From Chamaecyparis obtusa (lineage: Eukaryota; Streptophyta; Pinopsida; Cupressales; Cupressaceae), in the NCBI GenBank assembly GCA_027943335.1, contig BSBK01014835.1, positions 2,501 to 66,500 on the forward strand: a stretch of DNA of 64,000 bases, given 5' to 3'. Shown piece after piece: positions 45,063 through 55,865 of this stretch. Every line of letters starts with the position of its first letter. The first letter of the stretch is position 1. The notes under the pieces are model-generated. The model did no database searches, was not told the DNA's origin, and saw nothing but the letters and a program-made list of their open reading frames with translations. The translations under genes and the position numbers were made by a program.

Positions 45063-48000
45063 TGTAATACCCCTCCCACAGTTTTATTTTCAGTTTAATT
45101 GGCTAGACTCTTTTTGCCACTTTTTATGTGTGTATTAGATCCTAAAATAGATTTGATGTTATTTATGTTTATAGTTTTACTAACTCATACTTGCATGTGT
45201 ATGGTTGGCGTGTATGTTTTATATTTCTGTTTGATGTGCTTGATATGGTTGAGGGAAGAAGTCGTAGTTACTTGCTTGCGAGATTCACACGATCAATCGA
45301 TCCCCGCCATTGTCTATTATATATTTATACATGTATGGACATGCTCGTCTTTTATGCAAAATTTCACGTATCAAACATCGACTTCCCTGAATTGTTAGGA
45401 TGAGCGTGTCCTATCACAACATCTCAATGGTAAGAGAGGGGGGATAACATACAGGTCAATCCCAACCTAAGCCATTAATTGTCCTAAAATAGTGGATGAG
45501 TGTCTAATTTTCTACCTATCTGAATTCGTTAAGGTGACATAAATTCGTGAGCCCTTTCTTTAGGCTTGATTGTTGCATTTTGGTTTAGTCGATTTGCTTC
45601 ATGCTTGAATGTCATGTGGTTTGATGTGGTTTTGGTGTTAAAATAGATTGAGGAATTAATTAAGATTAACTAAATGAGATTAAATAATTACACCTTATGA
45701 TACATTAAAATATTAAATATAAGGTTAATTAATTAATAAAAATTAATGAATCACTTATGTTTAATAAATAATTTAATTACAAAGTCAAAATTAATTAATT
45801 AAAAAATTTAATAATTATTAAATAAAAATTAAATTTAAATGTGCAATTTGAGTTAAGTAGTTATTAATTGAGTTAAATATTTTAAATTAAATAATACGAT
45901 TTAAAAAACACTTTATTATAAAAGTAGAACTTAACCTTTAAAAATCAAGTTACGTTAAAGTGACATCACGTTGAGGAAAATTAAATAAATAATTATTTTA
46001 ATAAATTAAAGTTGATAAAAATAATGTTGGATTTGAGTTCTCATATTTGAGATTTTAAGTTAGGTGATTCTTTTATTATTTTTAAAATGGAGATCGTCTT
46101 ATTTTTGGAGTTGTATTCTTTCAACTCTGGTATTTAGGTTTTCTATATAAGAGAGCTAGGAGACCATTTAGAGAGAATTCAATCAAGTTTTAAAGAATTC
46201 TCTTGAATTTTTTTTGAGGATTAAAGTTTTAGTGTTTTCGAAAACTTTGAGTTTTCAATATTTGGAATTGATTTTCGATTCAGTTTTGTGTATTTAGGTA
46301 GAGTTTTAAAATCCTTAAATTTTTTTTATTAAAATCATTGTTTTCTTCATGTTTGATTAGATCTTGTGTGTAAATTATGAGCGTTTGTTAAAAAGATGTG
46401 TTTCTTTGATAATATAGAATGTTAAGGAATCTTTTGGAAAGAAAATTTGATTAGGGTTTTCTTTAAAAGTTTTGCTTTGATTTGTTTTCAATTATGACAT
46501 TCCATGGTTTTGAAGGTTTTGAAAGAGTTCATTTTTAGAGAAAAGACATGCTTTTGAAATAGAAATATAGAGTTGCATGTTATTTAATGAAGATATATTC
46601 AGATGCATGTTATTGAAAAAAGATATATTCAGTTGCATGTTATTTATGGAAAATATATTGAGTTACATGTTAGTTAGTTCCAAGATATTTTCAATTGCAT
46701 GTTATTTAAAGAAGATATATTCAGTTGCATGTTATTTAGGAAAGATATTTTCAGATGCATGTTATTTAAAGAAGATATATTTAGTTGCATGTTATCTAGG
46801 TAAGATATATTCAGTTGCATGTTATTTAGGAAAGATATATTCAACTGTGTGTTATTTAATGAAGATATATTCAGTTGCATGTTATTTAAAAAAGATATAT
46901 TCAGTTGCATGTTATTTAAGAAAGATAGATTCAGTTGCATGTTATTTAAATAAGATATATTCAGTTGCATGTTATTTAAATAAGATATATTCAGTTGCAT
47001 GTTACTTAGGAATGATATATTTAGTTGCATGTTATTTAAGGAAGATATATTTAGTTGCATGTTATTTAAGGAAGATATATCTAGTTGCATATTATTTAGG
47101 AAATATATATTCATTTGAATGTAGTGGTATTCTATTTTTAGAAAATAAAATAAAATTCATACATGAGAATTCTTTTAGAAAAATAAAAATAAGAATAATA
47201 ATGATATATAATTAAATATTATTTGATGAGAATTTAATATTGATGTATTTATTATTGGAGTTTTTGGTTGTTGTGTTTGATTATCGGTATGGGTAGCATT
47301 AAGTTGGCTTTTAGGAATTGTTACCAGAGGCTTGAGGTTTTATCTTTTTAGTTTGGCATAGATAGTTACAATGTTTGTAATGTGATATTGGTTTCAATCT
47401 TTTTACCCAACCTTTGTTCATTTTAAGCTTATTAGTTGTTGAAATTTTTGAGAGAGTATGTTTTTATGATGTTATGGTTTGATAACCAGTGTGTAATTGT
47501 TGGATTATGGTTTGAGGACCAATGTGAGTTCTAGTTATCTTTTATGGAATTGAAATTGATTATCATTTTTTATATGATTTGTAAGATCTATTTATGGCTC
47601 GTGAGCTCCTATAGGGGGTTAAATAGGTGCATCTTAGGGGAGTGGCTTATAATAAGGGTCTGGGACCCAAAGTGGTCAGTACCAGGATAACCTATCGTAA
47701 GTTGTGTAATAAGTGATAACTTAATAAAAATTTTAGACAAATATTAATAAGATTATTGTGTGGCTTGTTCATTCCTTAAGTGCTTGTATAGGCTAAGGAT
47801 GTGAATGAGATGATACTTAAAGAGTAGGTATGATTAGAATTCCTCGTCTTCATGAGAGGATATTCTAGTTCCACATAGGTCATGTTGAGGGTCTGGGGTC
47901 CAGAGTGACCAGTCTAGGGTAACTCAATCTAATAAATACTTGAGGGTCCGGGGTCTAGAGAGACCAGTCCAGGGTAACTCAAGTAGTTGTCCATGTGATG

Positions 48001-48835
48001 ACACTCCTATAGTATGTAGCCTAAGTCTCCTTTGTTTTTGCATTTTCCTTTGGTGGTATGTCTTTGGTATTTAGTATTTGTTGTTTTGATACTTTTGGTA
48101 TTTTGATATTTACTATCTTTTCTTTATCATTAGTTGGTGGTACCTTTTGAGATAGAGAGCCTTCAAGATCCATTGCTTAGTTGTTTTGGTGTGTTGGATT
48201 TTGTGATTGTTATCCGAGTGGGGTATGTTGTTATCTCCCCAGCATAGTGGGAGTGAACCTTTGGTTCCATGTGGTCGGGTGGTAGTGATTCTATTACCAT
48301 TGAGATTCTGACGTTCATGATGGTACTGGATGATGCTTGTATCAGTTACCTTCTTCTTGTTCTCCATTGGATGCTTGTTCATATCTATCTTATGGTGTTA
48401 TATTTGTACCCTATATTAGTATTTCTAATGTGATTATTTTAGGATATTGTACTATACTTTGTACTCGATTATTGTTACATACACTGTGACTTGTGTAGTA
48501 GATGTTGTTTGATTATGTGTACCTCAATGTATCAGTTGTATGTATGTGTTCATTTATATGAGGTTGTACTTGTTATTCATTTGCATTATATCAAGATTTT
48601 ATATTATTTGTTGTATTTAGTAGATTAATTAACTTACATAATTCTACGTCATGGAACCCTTGGAATTTGTAATCTATAAATGAATTACATTTGTAAGTAT
48701 GTATTGTCTTATGTTATATTGCTTTTGCTTTGTTATTCATTATTGTTTGTAAACTTTTAAGAAAATAAATTATTCTATAAATATAGCAACATGTTTTAGG
48801 TTAAATTCTCTTGGGTTCCTTGGCAGGGCATTACA
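45063..48835 (+). repeat. 3' LTR (3.8 kb) of the LARD-like element
   Basis: Begins TGTAATACCCCTCCCA and ends CAGGGCATTACA before CACTG. It matches the 5' LTR throughout. Confidence 0.93.
46571..47112 (+). repeat. 30-bp minisatellite in the 3' LTR, 18 units
   Basis: Same unit as in the 5' LTR but 18 rather than 23 copies. One unit is 32 bases; the rest are 30. Frames are open on both strands (46577-47215 and its complement) because the unit length is a multiple of three. Confidence 0.97.
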
Positions 48836-48840
48836 CACTG

Positions 48841-49182
48841 AGGGCAGAGGGTCCATATGACGTGGATCAATGAAGCGCGCAACTACATGAAGATCTCATA
48901 GAGGCATGAACACAAAGGGTGGTTGTAGAGGCCCAACTAGTAGAGAGAGATTGACAGATACAGTCATTGGAGGCTGTTAGGGACTAGACTCGGCACACAA
49001 CCACATACCAGGGTGCACGGGCAGCGTATTATTATACATTATATATTGGAGTTATTCCGACAGGGGCTAGGGAAGCTTCGTATTCACAGTTTGTTGTCAT
49101 GTTGGAGGGTTCCATACCTCCTCCTACTAGAGTTGATGCACCTCCTCCTCTACATCAGGCGGGGGGTGGGCACCAATCTTGA
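48841..49182 (+). pseudogene. Plant mobile domain protein, 3' part after the inserted element
   Basis: Resumes after the CACTG duplication with a frame reading LRAEGPYDVDQ, EDLIEA, RVVVEAQLVERD and QIQSLEAVRD. This is a coiled-coil-like tail, followed by a Pro-rich end (IPPPTRVDAPPPL) and a TGA. Three TGA and one TAG interrupt it; EA-TGA-TQR and RD-TGA-QIQ fit CGA-to-TGA changes. Coiled-coil C-termini are usual in this protein group. Confidence 0.65.
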
Positions 49183-49330
49183 GTTTCCTCTTTCTTGCAT
49201 CTTATCCCCTTTTTCCATTGATGTACGCATTGTTGTATCTGCATCGAGGATGCACCATTTTTGTACTCGAGACATTTTTGATCTTTTTATATCACAAGAT
49301 ATTTTGTTGTATCAAATAGTCGATATATCT

Positions 49331-49345
49331 GTGTGTGTGTGTGTG

Positions 49346-49394
<49 letters not shown>
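49331..49394. repeat. (GT)n-(TA)n compound microsatellite
   Basis: GT run 49331-49354 followed, after one C, by a TA run to 49394. Confidence 0.96.
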
Positions 49395-49396
<2 letters not shown>

Positions 49397-50879
49397 CAGA
49401 TACATTTTGGATTTCAGTTGTTGTCTCTTCTTTTTATGTGTTTGGTCTTTGATCATGATATATGCTTATGTATACTACTATTTTAATTGATGGTTTACTT
49501 TATGCTCATGTTGATATATCTCATGTCATACTGATGTTACGAATTCCCATGTTGAAATAGCTTTACTTCATGCTTATGTTACTGATGTTGTATAGTGTAT
49601 GTAAATGTTTGATGATGCATTTACTTTCAACTCTTATGTCATGTATGCTCTAATGTATATTGTTTGTATCATGTTGTTCTTTTCTATACTCAGTGGCACA
49701 TGTGATAATGAAAACTTAGCACTCTCGGCCCCTTTCATGATGATATTGACCTTATTGTTGCAGGTACTGGTTAAAGTCAACAAAAGATGTTGTAGTTGAT
49801 CACCTCGACAAAGAGAAAGGAAGGATGGCTCAAGGGAAGCAAGACCCAATACTATAAAGCAACCCTAGAATGAAATGCAATCTAAGACGCAAGTCAAGCT
49901 ACTGATCCTATAGCCATTTGTTCATCATTATTTGAGAATTTTTCGGACATCAGGGTCAATACAATCTTCACTTGTGCAAGAGCGACCATGAAGATATGAG
50001 TATGACCCTAGAGGATAGATGTTGAAAACACATGTAAGCATCGAGGCACAAGAGCCAAGATGACCTAAACATTGTTTCTAATTTGATATTGTAAGATTCT
50101 ACTTGTACTAAGGTGCAGGCTTCTAAAATAACCATGAGTGTCGTCTTACGTAGCACACACAAACAACATGAAAGGAGATAGTTCCAAACCCTCCTAAGAG
50201 TCCAAATAAATTAGGTCGAAGTATGTGTAGTGTTCCAATCGTGATGGAGGGTCTTACCACAGACCCCTAGTTTATTCGACAACTTAGGATAATTTCAAGT
50301 TGTGAGTCTCTAGTCATGTAGACATCATTGAGTGACCTTAGAAGACACAACAAGTGAAAAAACAATGATAACATACATCACAATAGAAAATAAGTTCAAC
50401 ATGTCTCAGTCAGTGTCAGTTTTCTAAGTTTGCATTTGTGCTAGGTGTTAAGGAAACACCTGTGTGCTTGTCTCCAAGTGCATGTGTGATGTGAAAGTGT
50501 AGGATCTGATATGTGTTGAGAAACACAGTGATGTCCAGATAGGTAGTGTTGAGAAACACTATAGAATTGGGGTGTTGAAAAATAATGATTTGGGCGTCAT
50601 TAGAAAATTGTCCATTGAGAAAGACTGATATACTGACTCAGGTTAAGCTTGAGTGACTGATCAAGTGGTAAAGCACTAACAACTCAGATAGATAGTTGAG
50701 GATTTCCCCCAAGCGGTAGATAAGAACTTTGGACAAAACTAAGACAAACTCCAATCCATGACGGCTCAAAGGAGGTGAAAAGTGAGAAATGAAGGTTGAT
50801 AAGGTTGATGAGAGCACGGTATCTCATTCACGCATTGATAGATGGAACACTAATTATAAGTGATGCTTGTTTGCCAAGT
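49395..50879. other. Unassigned region
   Basis: No gene or element motif recognised. A GTGTTGAGAAACAC-type phrase occurs twice near 50515 and 50548. The left part may be 3' flank of the mobile domain pseudogene. Confidence 0.4.
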
Positions 50880-51110
50880 TTTCACCACTTGGAATTATTT
50901 TATTTTTTCTACCAAGGCGTCTGTTTCTAGGTTTTCACCAAGGAACATTTTTTTTTTTGGATAGTCAATTCCCATGTATAGAAAATGTGTCTTCATTATT
51001 TCCTTCCAATTTTCAAAATTAAATACATCAAACTTTGGACTTTCTTTCCTGAAAAATGTAATAGTCATGGATATCCTTAAGCTATTAAACTTTTCCTTCA
51101 AGGACCTGAT
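50880..51110 (-). pseudogene. Copia gag N-terminal fragment
   Basis: On the minus strand it reads SPKFDVFNFENWKEIMKTHF and LYMGIDY, the start of a Copia gag (KFDGxNFxxWKxxM type), just after a primer site. It breaks off near 50880, so most of gag and all of pol are gone. The frame upstream to 51152 is primer site and LTR. Confidence 0.75.
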
Positions 51111-51122
51111 GCTCTGGTACCA
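51111..51122 (-). other. Primer binding site (initiator tRNA-Met type)
   Basis: TGGTACCAGAGC on the minus strand (one base differs from the usual form), two bases from an LTR end TTTCTAACA. Confidence 0.85.
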
Positions 51123-51124
51123 AT

Positions 51125-51242
51125 TGTTAGAAAGTAAAGTGCACCAACACAATTGAGAGGGGGTGTGAATCAGTTGTGATATTAATTAAATTAAATTCAA
51201 CTTGATCAAATCTTAAGATTGTAACCAATAATAGCAATTGAT
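51125..51242 (-). repeat. Copia LTR end fragment
   Basis: The minus strand ends CTTTCTAACA before the primer site. GATTCACACCCCCTCTCAAT is the conserved end phrase shared with the LTRs at 36482 and 57547. Only about 118 bases are collinear before the order changes. Confidence 0.65.
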
Positions 51243-51650
51243 GATCTACAACTGATTGAACATCTAGATGAATTGAAGGAACAGTGATTAGAGATCATCG
51301 AGCTACTAAAGTGATATGTAAGATGATTAAATCAGTCAATATGTTGTCATTGATGTCAACTAGTTTTGACTATACTTATCATGATAGTTACAAACATCTG
51401 AACATCTGTAGAAGGAAGAAAAGATGAAGAAATGAGATATCTACATAAGGAAGAGATGGATATGATAGATAAGGATAAGGTATACATTGGGTAACTTATT
51501 GATAAGTCTATGACTTTATATTGTTGACTTGAGCATGTTACATTAATCTATTATGAAGAAGAGATTTGAATTGAACAAGTTAATGTGGTCGGTAATTGAA
51601 GACTTCAATATACACCGAGCCCGTGCAATGTATACCGAGTTACAGTAATA
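51243..51650 (+). repeat. LTR start segment in inverted orientation
   Basis: TGATCTACAACTGATTGAAC and the following ~400 bases match the reverse complement of 37570-38021, the start (U3) of the solo LTR. It is therefore opposite in orientation to the adjoining LTR end at 51125-51242. It ends where the Gypsy gag region begins. Confidence 0.7.
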
Positions 51651-54134
51651 ATCTAGCCTTATATTGCATGATTACATTTATTTTTGGAGAAACTTTATTT
51701 TGAGAATCATCCTTTACAAAAAATGACCTGGGTACTCCTTCATCAAGGTCATCTCTTCTATTGCTTAAATTATATGAGGATCTGGCTTGACAAATGGCAA
51801 CCACAGTAAGAGTCCCGATTTCTTCTTCACTAAGCTTTCTCCAATTAGCATTACCTAGCTCTGGTCTAATCACACTTGTTGACTCATACACATCACTTTC
51901 AGACTCATCTTGATCTGAATTGGTAAAAACTTGTTGTTCATACTTTGGAAAATTTCTTCTCTTATAATCAACATCAACAAGTATTTCTTCATCTTCTGAA
52001 GATGAAATTTCTTCCACTTTCTTAGTGGTAAACATATTGACTACAGGCTTTTCAAATCCTTCATTACCTCCTGCATGTAGGTCTTCCACTTCTTCTCCCA
52101 AAGCTTGGGCCACAACACACTAATAAGGTGAGTGAGGCATATTAAAAGCCACACACCATGGAGTTTTCTCTACATTATGTGTTGCATTCTTTTTTAAAGG
52201 GTCAAGGGTATCCCTTCATTTTTTATTCTCACGAGTTTCAAAAATAGGCTTCCCATCTTTCTAATTTGTCTTGTAGGGCTGATCATGCAACCTAGGGAAT
52301 CTTTCCTGACTCTGATATGGTGGTCTATTGTCCTGAAAACCTCTCTCACCCTTTTCAAACCTAGTTGAGAGATCTTTAACAACACTTGCTAACTTGTCAA
52401 CCTTATCATCTTCTTTAGTTGGTCTACTAGCATGTGGCTTGGTTTCCTTCCATAATCTTCCTTCATCCCTTTTGTACATATGACCTAATGCTTTCCTATT
52501 ACTTTCAATATTTATTGCTAACTTGAAAGCATCTCTCAAAGTACACGGGCTTTTGTCTCTCAAGAGATAAGACATTTTTCCATCCAAAGCATTGAAATAT
52601 GTGGTTAGGCACACTTCATCATCTAATCTTAAGACTTGAAATAGTTTATACATTTCCTTTTGAAACCTACTATTGAACTCAGACATGCCCTCATTGGGAT
52701 TCTTTTTTATATTATTGAGTTCATTGACCATATAACTAGAATTAACATGTTCAACATATTGCTTCTTAAAGCTTTTCACAAATTCATCCCATGATGTAAT
52801 ACTATTTTCATGCAAACCCCTATACCAATCCCTAGCATCTTCAATCAATGACTGAACAAATAATTTCATTATAACATCTTCACTTTCAATTTCATAGTCA
52901 TTTATCTTCTATGTAAAAAACTTAAGATGCTCTTCACAAGTAACAACATTATTTCCTGTGAACTTAGGGATCTTGTCTCTTACCTCATTTGGGATAACAT
53001 TTGGTTGACCAAGGATACCATCAAAGAATAATGGTTGGTATCTATCCAAATGAATAGGTCTCCTTTGAAAATTTTGTGAAGCTTGGGCTCCACCACCTCC
53101 AACATTTTGATTTAGCACTCCTCCCATGGGAGCACCAGCCAATGGAACTGTAGAATTGACATTTTGAACTAGCCCTTGGACCGCTTGTTTAGATCCTGGA
53201 GCTTGGAAACTTGGCTTGGGACCACATGGTTGGTTTTGTGGTACTGTCCCAATAGTAACAGGGACTGAGCTAATGGTAGTAGTATTCATATTAGCATGTA
53301 GGAAAGCAATTTTCCCCTTCATCTCATCTGCAGCAGCCTCCAACTCCATCTTTTCTAACTGGATAGCCAAGTTTTCATTGGCTTTTCTAGCCTTTTCCAA
53401 GTCTATGTTAGCTTGGGAGACAACATCAGGAATAACCTTATCATGTTTGGGTTCATTTATACTTATTCCAACCATTTTTTTTTCCTTTATCAGATACATC
53501 TCTGGTATTATGTTTGAGATCCTCATTTCTCTTGATCTTTAATGGATGCAATTGCCTTAGAACTGGGCCTTCGCCCTCAAATTCAGCCTTCTTAGAATTT
53601 GACTCATCATTATCAATTTGTTGTCCCAAAGCTCCAATATCACCAAACAGGTCTTTGTCTAGACCTTTGAATTCTTGATTAAGACTTTGAGCCATGATCT
53701 CATTGTTATTTATTTTTCTTATGAGTTCTTGTCTCTCCATGAGTAGCTCATAAATATCCTGCTCTGTCTTTTTTCTTCTATTGTCCTTTTTTCTCAGAAT
53801 AATGACCTCATCATGAAATCTCAGCAGCAAAAGTTTATCCTAGTTGTTCTAGAGTTTCTCGTGTAGGGAAAAACCCTACATCTTTAAATTCATCATCCCG
53901 AGAGGGATTAATTGCATCAAGGTCCTTTCTTCTCGTAGGCTCAGGATCTTTAGAAGAAGAAGAGGCCTCCTTAGGAATAGGTGTTGAAACTCATCCCTTA
54001 GAGGGTCTCAAAGAGTTAGGATTGAATAAACCCCTCCTAGACCATTTTTTTCTACTAGGTATGGGAAGTTCATCACCTATATTACTTTCTGGGTGATCCC
54101 TATAGTATGACCTAGTATATTTTTGTCGACTCAT
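51640..54134 (-). pseudogene. Gypsy gag (non-chromovirus, Tat/Ogre-like)
   Basis: On the minus strand it starts MSRQKYTRSYYRDHPES at 54134. A Lys/Glu-rich coiled coil (53830-53453) and a Gly/Pro/Gln-rich linker follow. The gag core (52869-52480) reads KLFVQSLIEDARDWYRGLHE, WDEFVKSFKKQYVEH and MSEFNSRFQKEMYKLFQVL. A charged tail runs to 51640. It carries a TGA and a frame change in the N-terminal part, and at least a TGA and a TAG in the tail; SPY-TAG-CVVAQ fits a former Trp. No protease or pol remains on the left. The primer site and gag type fit Tat/Ogre-like Gypsy lineages, an inference from motif style. Confidence 0.8.
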
Positions 54135-54312
54135 GGTATTTATAACAAGATACTTACACAAATTTCTATATGATAAACCAACAACTCAAAAACATAAATT
54201 TCAGAGTCGCCACCCACAGAACATGTGGGGATAAATTTTGTAAACTGGTCTTTAAATAAAACAATAGATAGTTAACAGGGAATTGTAACAAGCCTATTGC
54301 AAAATATTAAGT

Positions 54313-54330
54313 TCCCCAACAGAGTCGCCA
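54313..54330 (-). other. Primer binding site, non-Met type
   Basis: TGGCGACTCTGTTGGGGA on the minus strand, four bases from the LTR end CACTAACA. This type is used by Tat/Ogre-like Gypsy elements. A second TGGCGACTCTG lies at 54202-54212. Confidence 0.8.
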
Positions 54331-54334
54331 ACTT

Positions 54335-55860
54335 TGTTAGTGCTTAAAATGATTGCAGATGGTAATATAAATTTAAGATTCTGATGTATAACTCTATGGA
54401 TCCAAAAGATACATCTGACAATATCAAACACTAAGGTGCTAAGGATTTAAATCCTTCTTCACTTCGAGCTTCAAGCTCAGGCAGGTGTACCTGATAGATT
54501 CAATTCTATAAAGAATCACAATAGTTATATGTGTCCTTGACACAGGTGTAAACATCTAATTCTTTCAACATAAATTCAAGATAAATTTTTATTTAATTGT
54601 GTTGATGGCGAGAAATGTAAATTGAGCAAAGACCAGTGCAAAATCCTACGGCAAAGAGTCAAAGAACATACATCCACTGAAATTCCTCAAATCTAATATA
54701 CCCAAAACCCAGATGAGATGCCTTACAAATCATCCTCTCATTCACACATATTGTCATCAAATTATTACATAAATCATGAATTCTCAGAGATATCCCTTAA
54801 GATTTACCCTTCCCTTGAAAGAAACTTAAGCTTAACCCCACTATTTACCTTGTAAATGATGTATTAAAAATGTCTTACAGATTTAATACATGAAAAACTC
54901 AAGATTCATATCAGAAGACAAAAAAAATGTGCAAAGGAGTTTCAATACATTTTCATTGATATTTTTTTGTATCAGTACATTCAAGGAGAGAAATTCTTGG
55001 AACCAAACCACCAGATACAAAACTCTACTTACTAAATGAATTTCACCACCCTTTTACAAAAGTAAAACTTGCAATATATATCCCTAACCATCTTGGAATC
55101 CTCAAGAAAAGGATGCAACAAGCATCAGATGGCTAGGATAGTGATAGGTACAAAAGACAAAACAAAAACTTCATCATTGACAGGAAAGGGAAGAAAAGTC
55201 AGAAATATGTTTCAAATCATTGTGAATCCTCACAGGTGGCACCTTTGTCTGCAGATATTTCAGGTAACTATTGACTAACTTACATTACTCTCTTTCTGAT
55301 AATTACCTTCCATCTATTCAAGGATCAGGTGTCATGTGTGACTCAATCATCTTCCAAAACTATTCAAAGATTTTCCACAGTGGAATCTGCTTACCCAGGT
55401 TGCTATAAAAATAATTAAAGATATGGTAACCTAAAGTAGGAGTAATAGGGTCCCTATAATTAGCCATGGAATCAGTAAAGGTCTCATCACTAACCTTTTT
55501 ATTCTGAGTCGACCTTGGGATAAATTGAATGAATTCTTCTGAATAATTGGGCTTCCCCTTCTGGTCACCACCCTACTCTTTTGCTCCTTCACTGGATGAA
55601 GCACAACTAGACTCTGGTTGACTCATCTTTCTGCTCTAAAAACACTCTGCTCTGCAACTAAGCACTTCAAAATTACACACTGTAATAGCTCAACTTTCAC
55701 AATTGCTCTCTAAAAACTAATAAGTGTAAATGCAGGAGTGTCTTGTCTATATATCTTTAATCAATGAATGCATGGAAATCGCAACAAATCTTCCCTAAGT
55801 TACCTCAGCATTCACTTCTACGTGAAACCAAATTCAAATCCAGGCTAGCCGTAAGGTGAG
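54335..55860 (-). repeat. 5' LTR of the minus-strand Gypsy element
   Basis: On the minus strand it ends GCACTAACA at 54335. The start is uncertain, near 55860, where TGGTAACAACTTC follows a truncated Copia element. It has a TATA-like GATATATAGAC (about 55751-55761) and, inside, the short protein-like frame entered separately. No partner LTR is in the window. Confidence 0.5.
55318..55626 (-). pseudogene. Unrecognised ~102-codon frame within the LTR
   Basis: From an ATG at 55626 on the minus strand, about 130 bases after a TATA-like sequence, the frame reads MSQPESSCASSSEGAKE, PNYSEEFIQFIPRSTQ, TPTLGYHIFNYFYSNLGKQ and MIESHMTPDP, and ends in TGA. Two TAG codons interrupt it; one (FE-TAG-FWK) could be a former Trp. 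The composition looks protein-like, with charged and aromatic residues evenly mixed. I do not recognise the family. It may be an LTR-located ORF of this Gypsy lineage or a captured exon. Confidence 0.4.
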
Positions 55861-55865
55861 AAGTT

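Larger units (their letters stand above)
40363..48835 (+). mobile_element. Large non-autonomous LTR retrotransposon (LARD-like) with CACTG duplication
   Basis: An 8473-bp insertion flanked by CACTG at 40358-40362 and 48836-48840. Termini TGTAATACC...GGCATTACA share a 6-base inverted repeat. Two very long LTRs (3889 and 3773 bp) enclose only 811 bp with a primer site and polypurine tract but no gag-pol. It must have been mobilised in trans. LARD elements usually have long non-coding interiors; here the length is in the LTRs instead. Each LTR carries a 30-bp minisatellite. It splits a plant mobile domain pseudogene. Confidence 0.93.

Noticed and set aside
46577..47215. 212-codon frame in the second minisatellite
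   Set aside because: Same reason; it is the 3' LTR copy of the same array.
49013..49396. 127-codon plus-strand frame
   Set aside because: It runs in a different frame over the end of the mobile domain pseudogene and then into GT/TA microsatellite.
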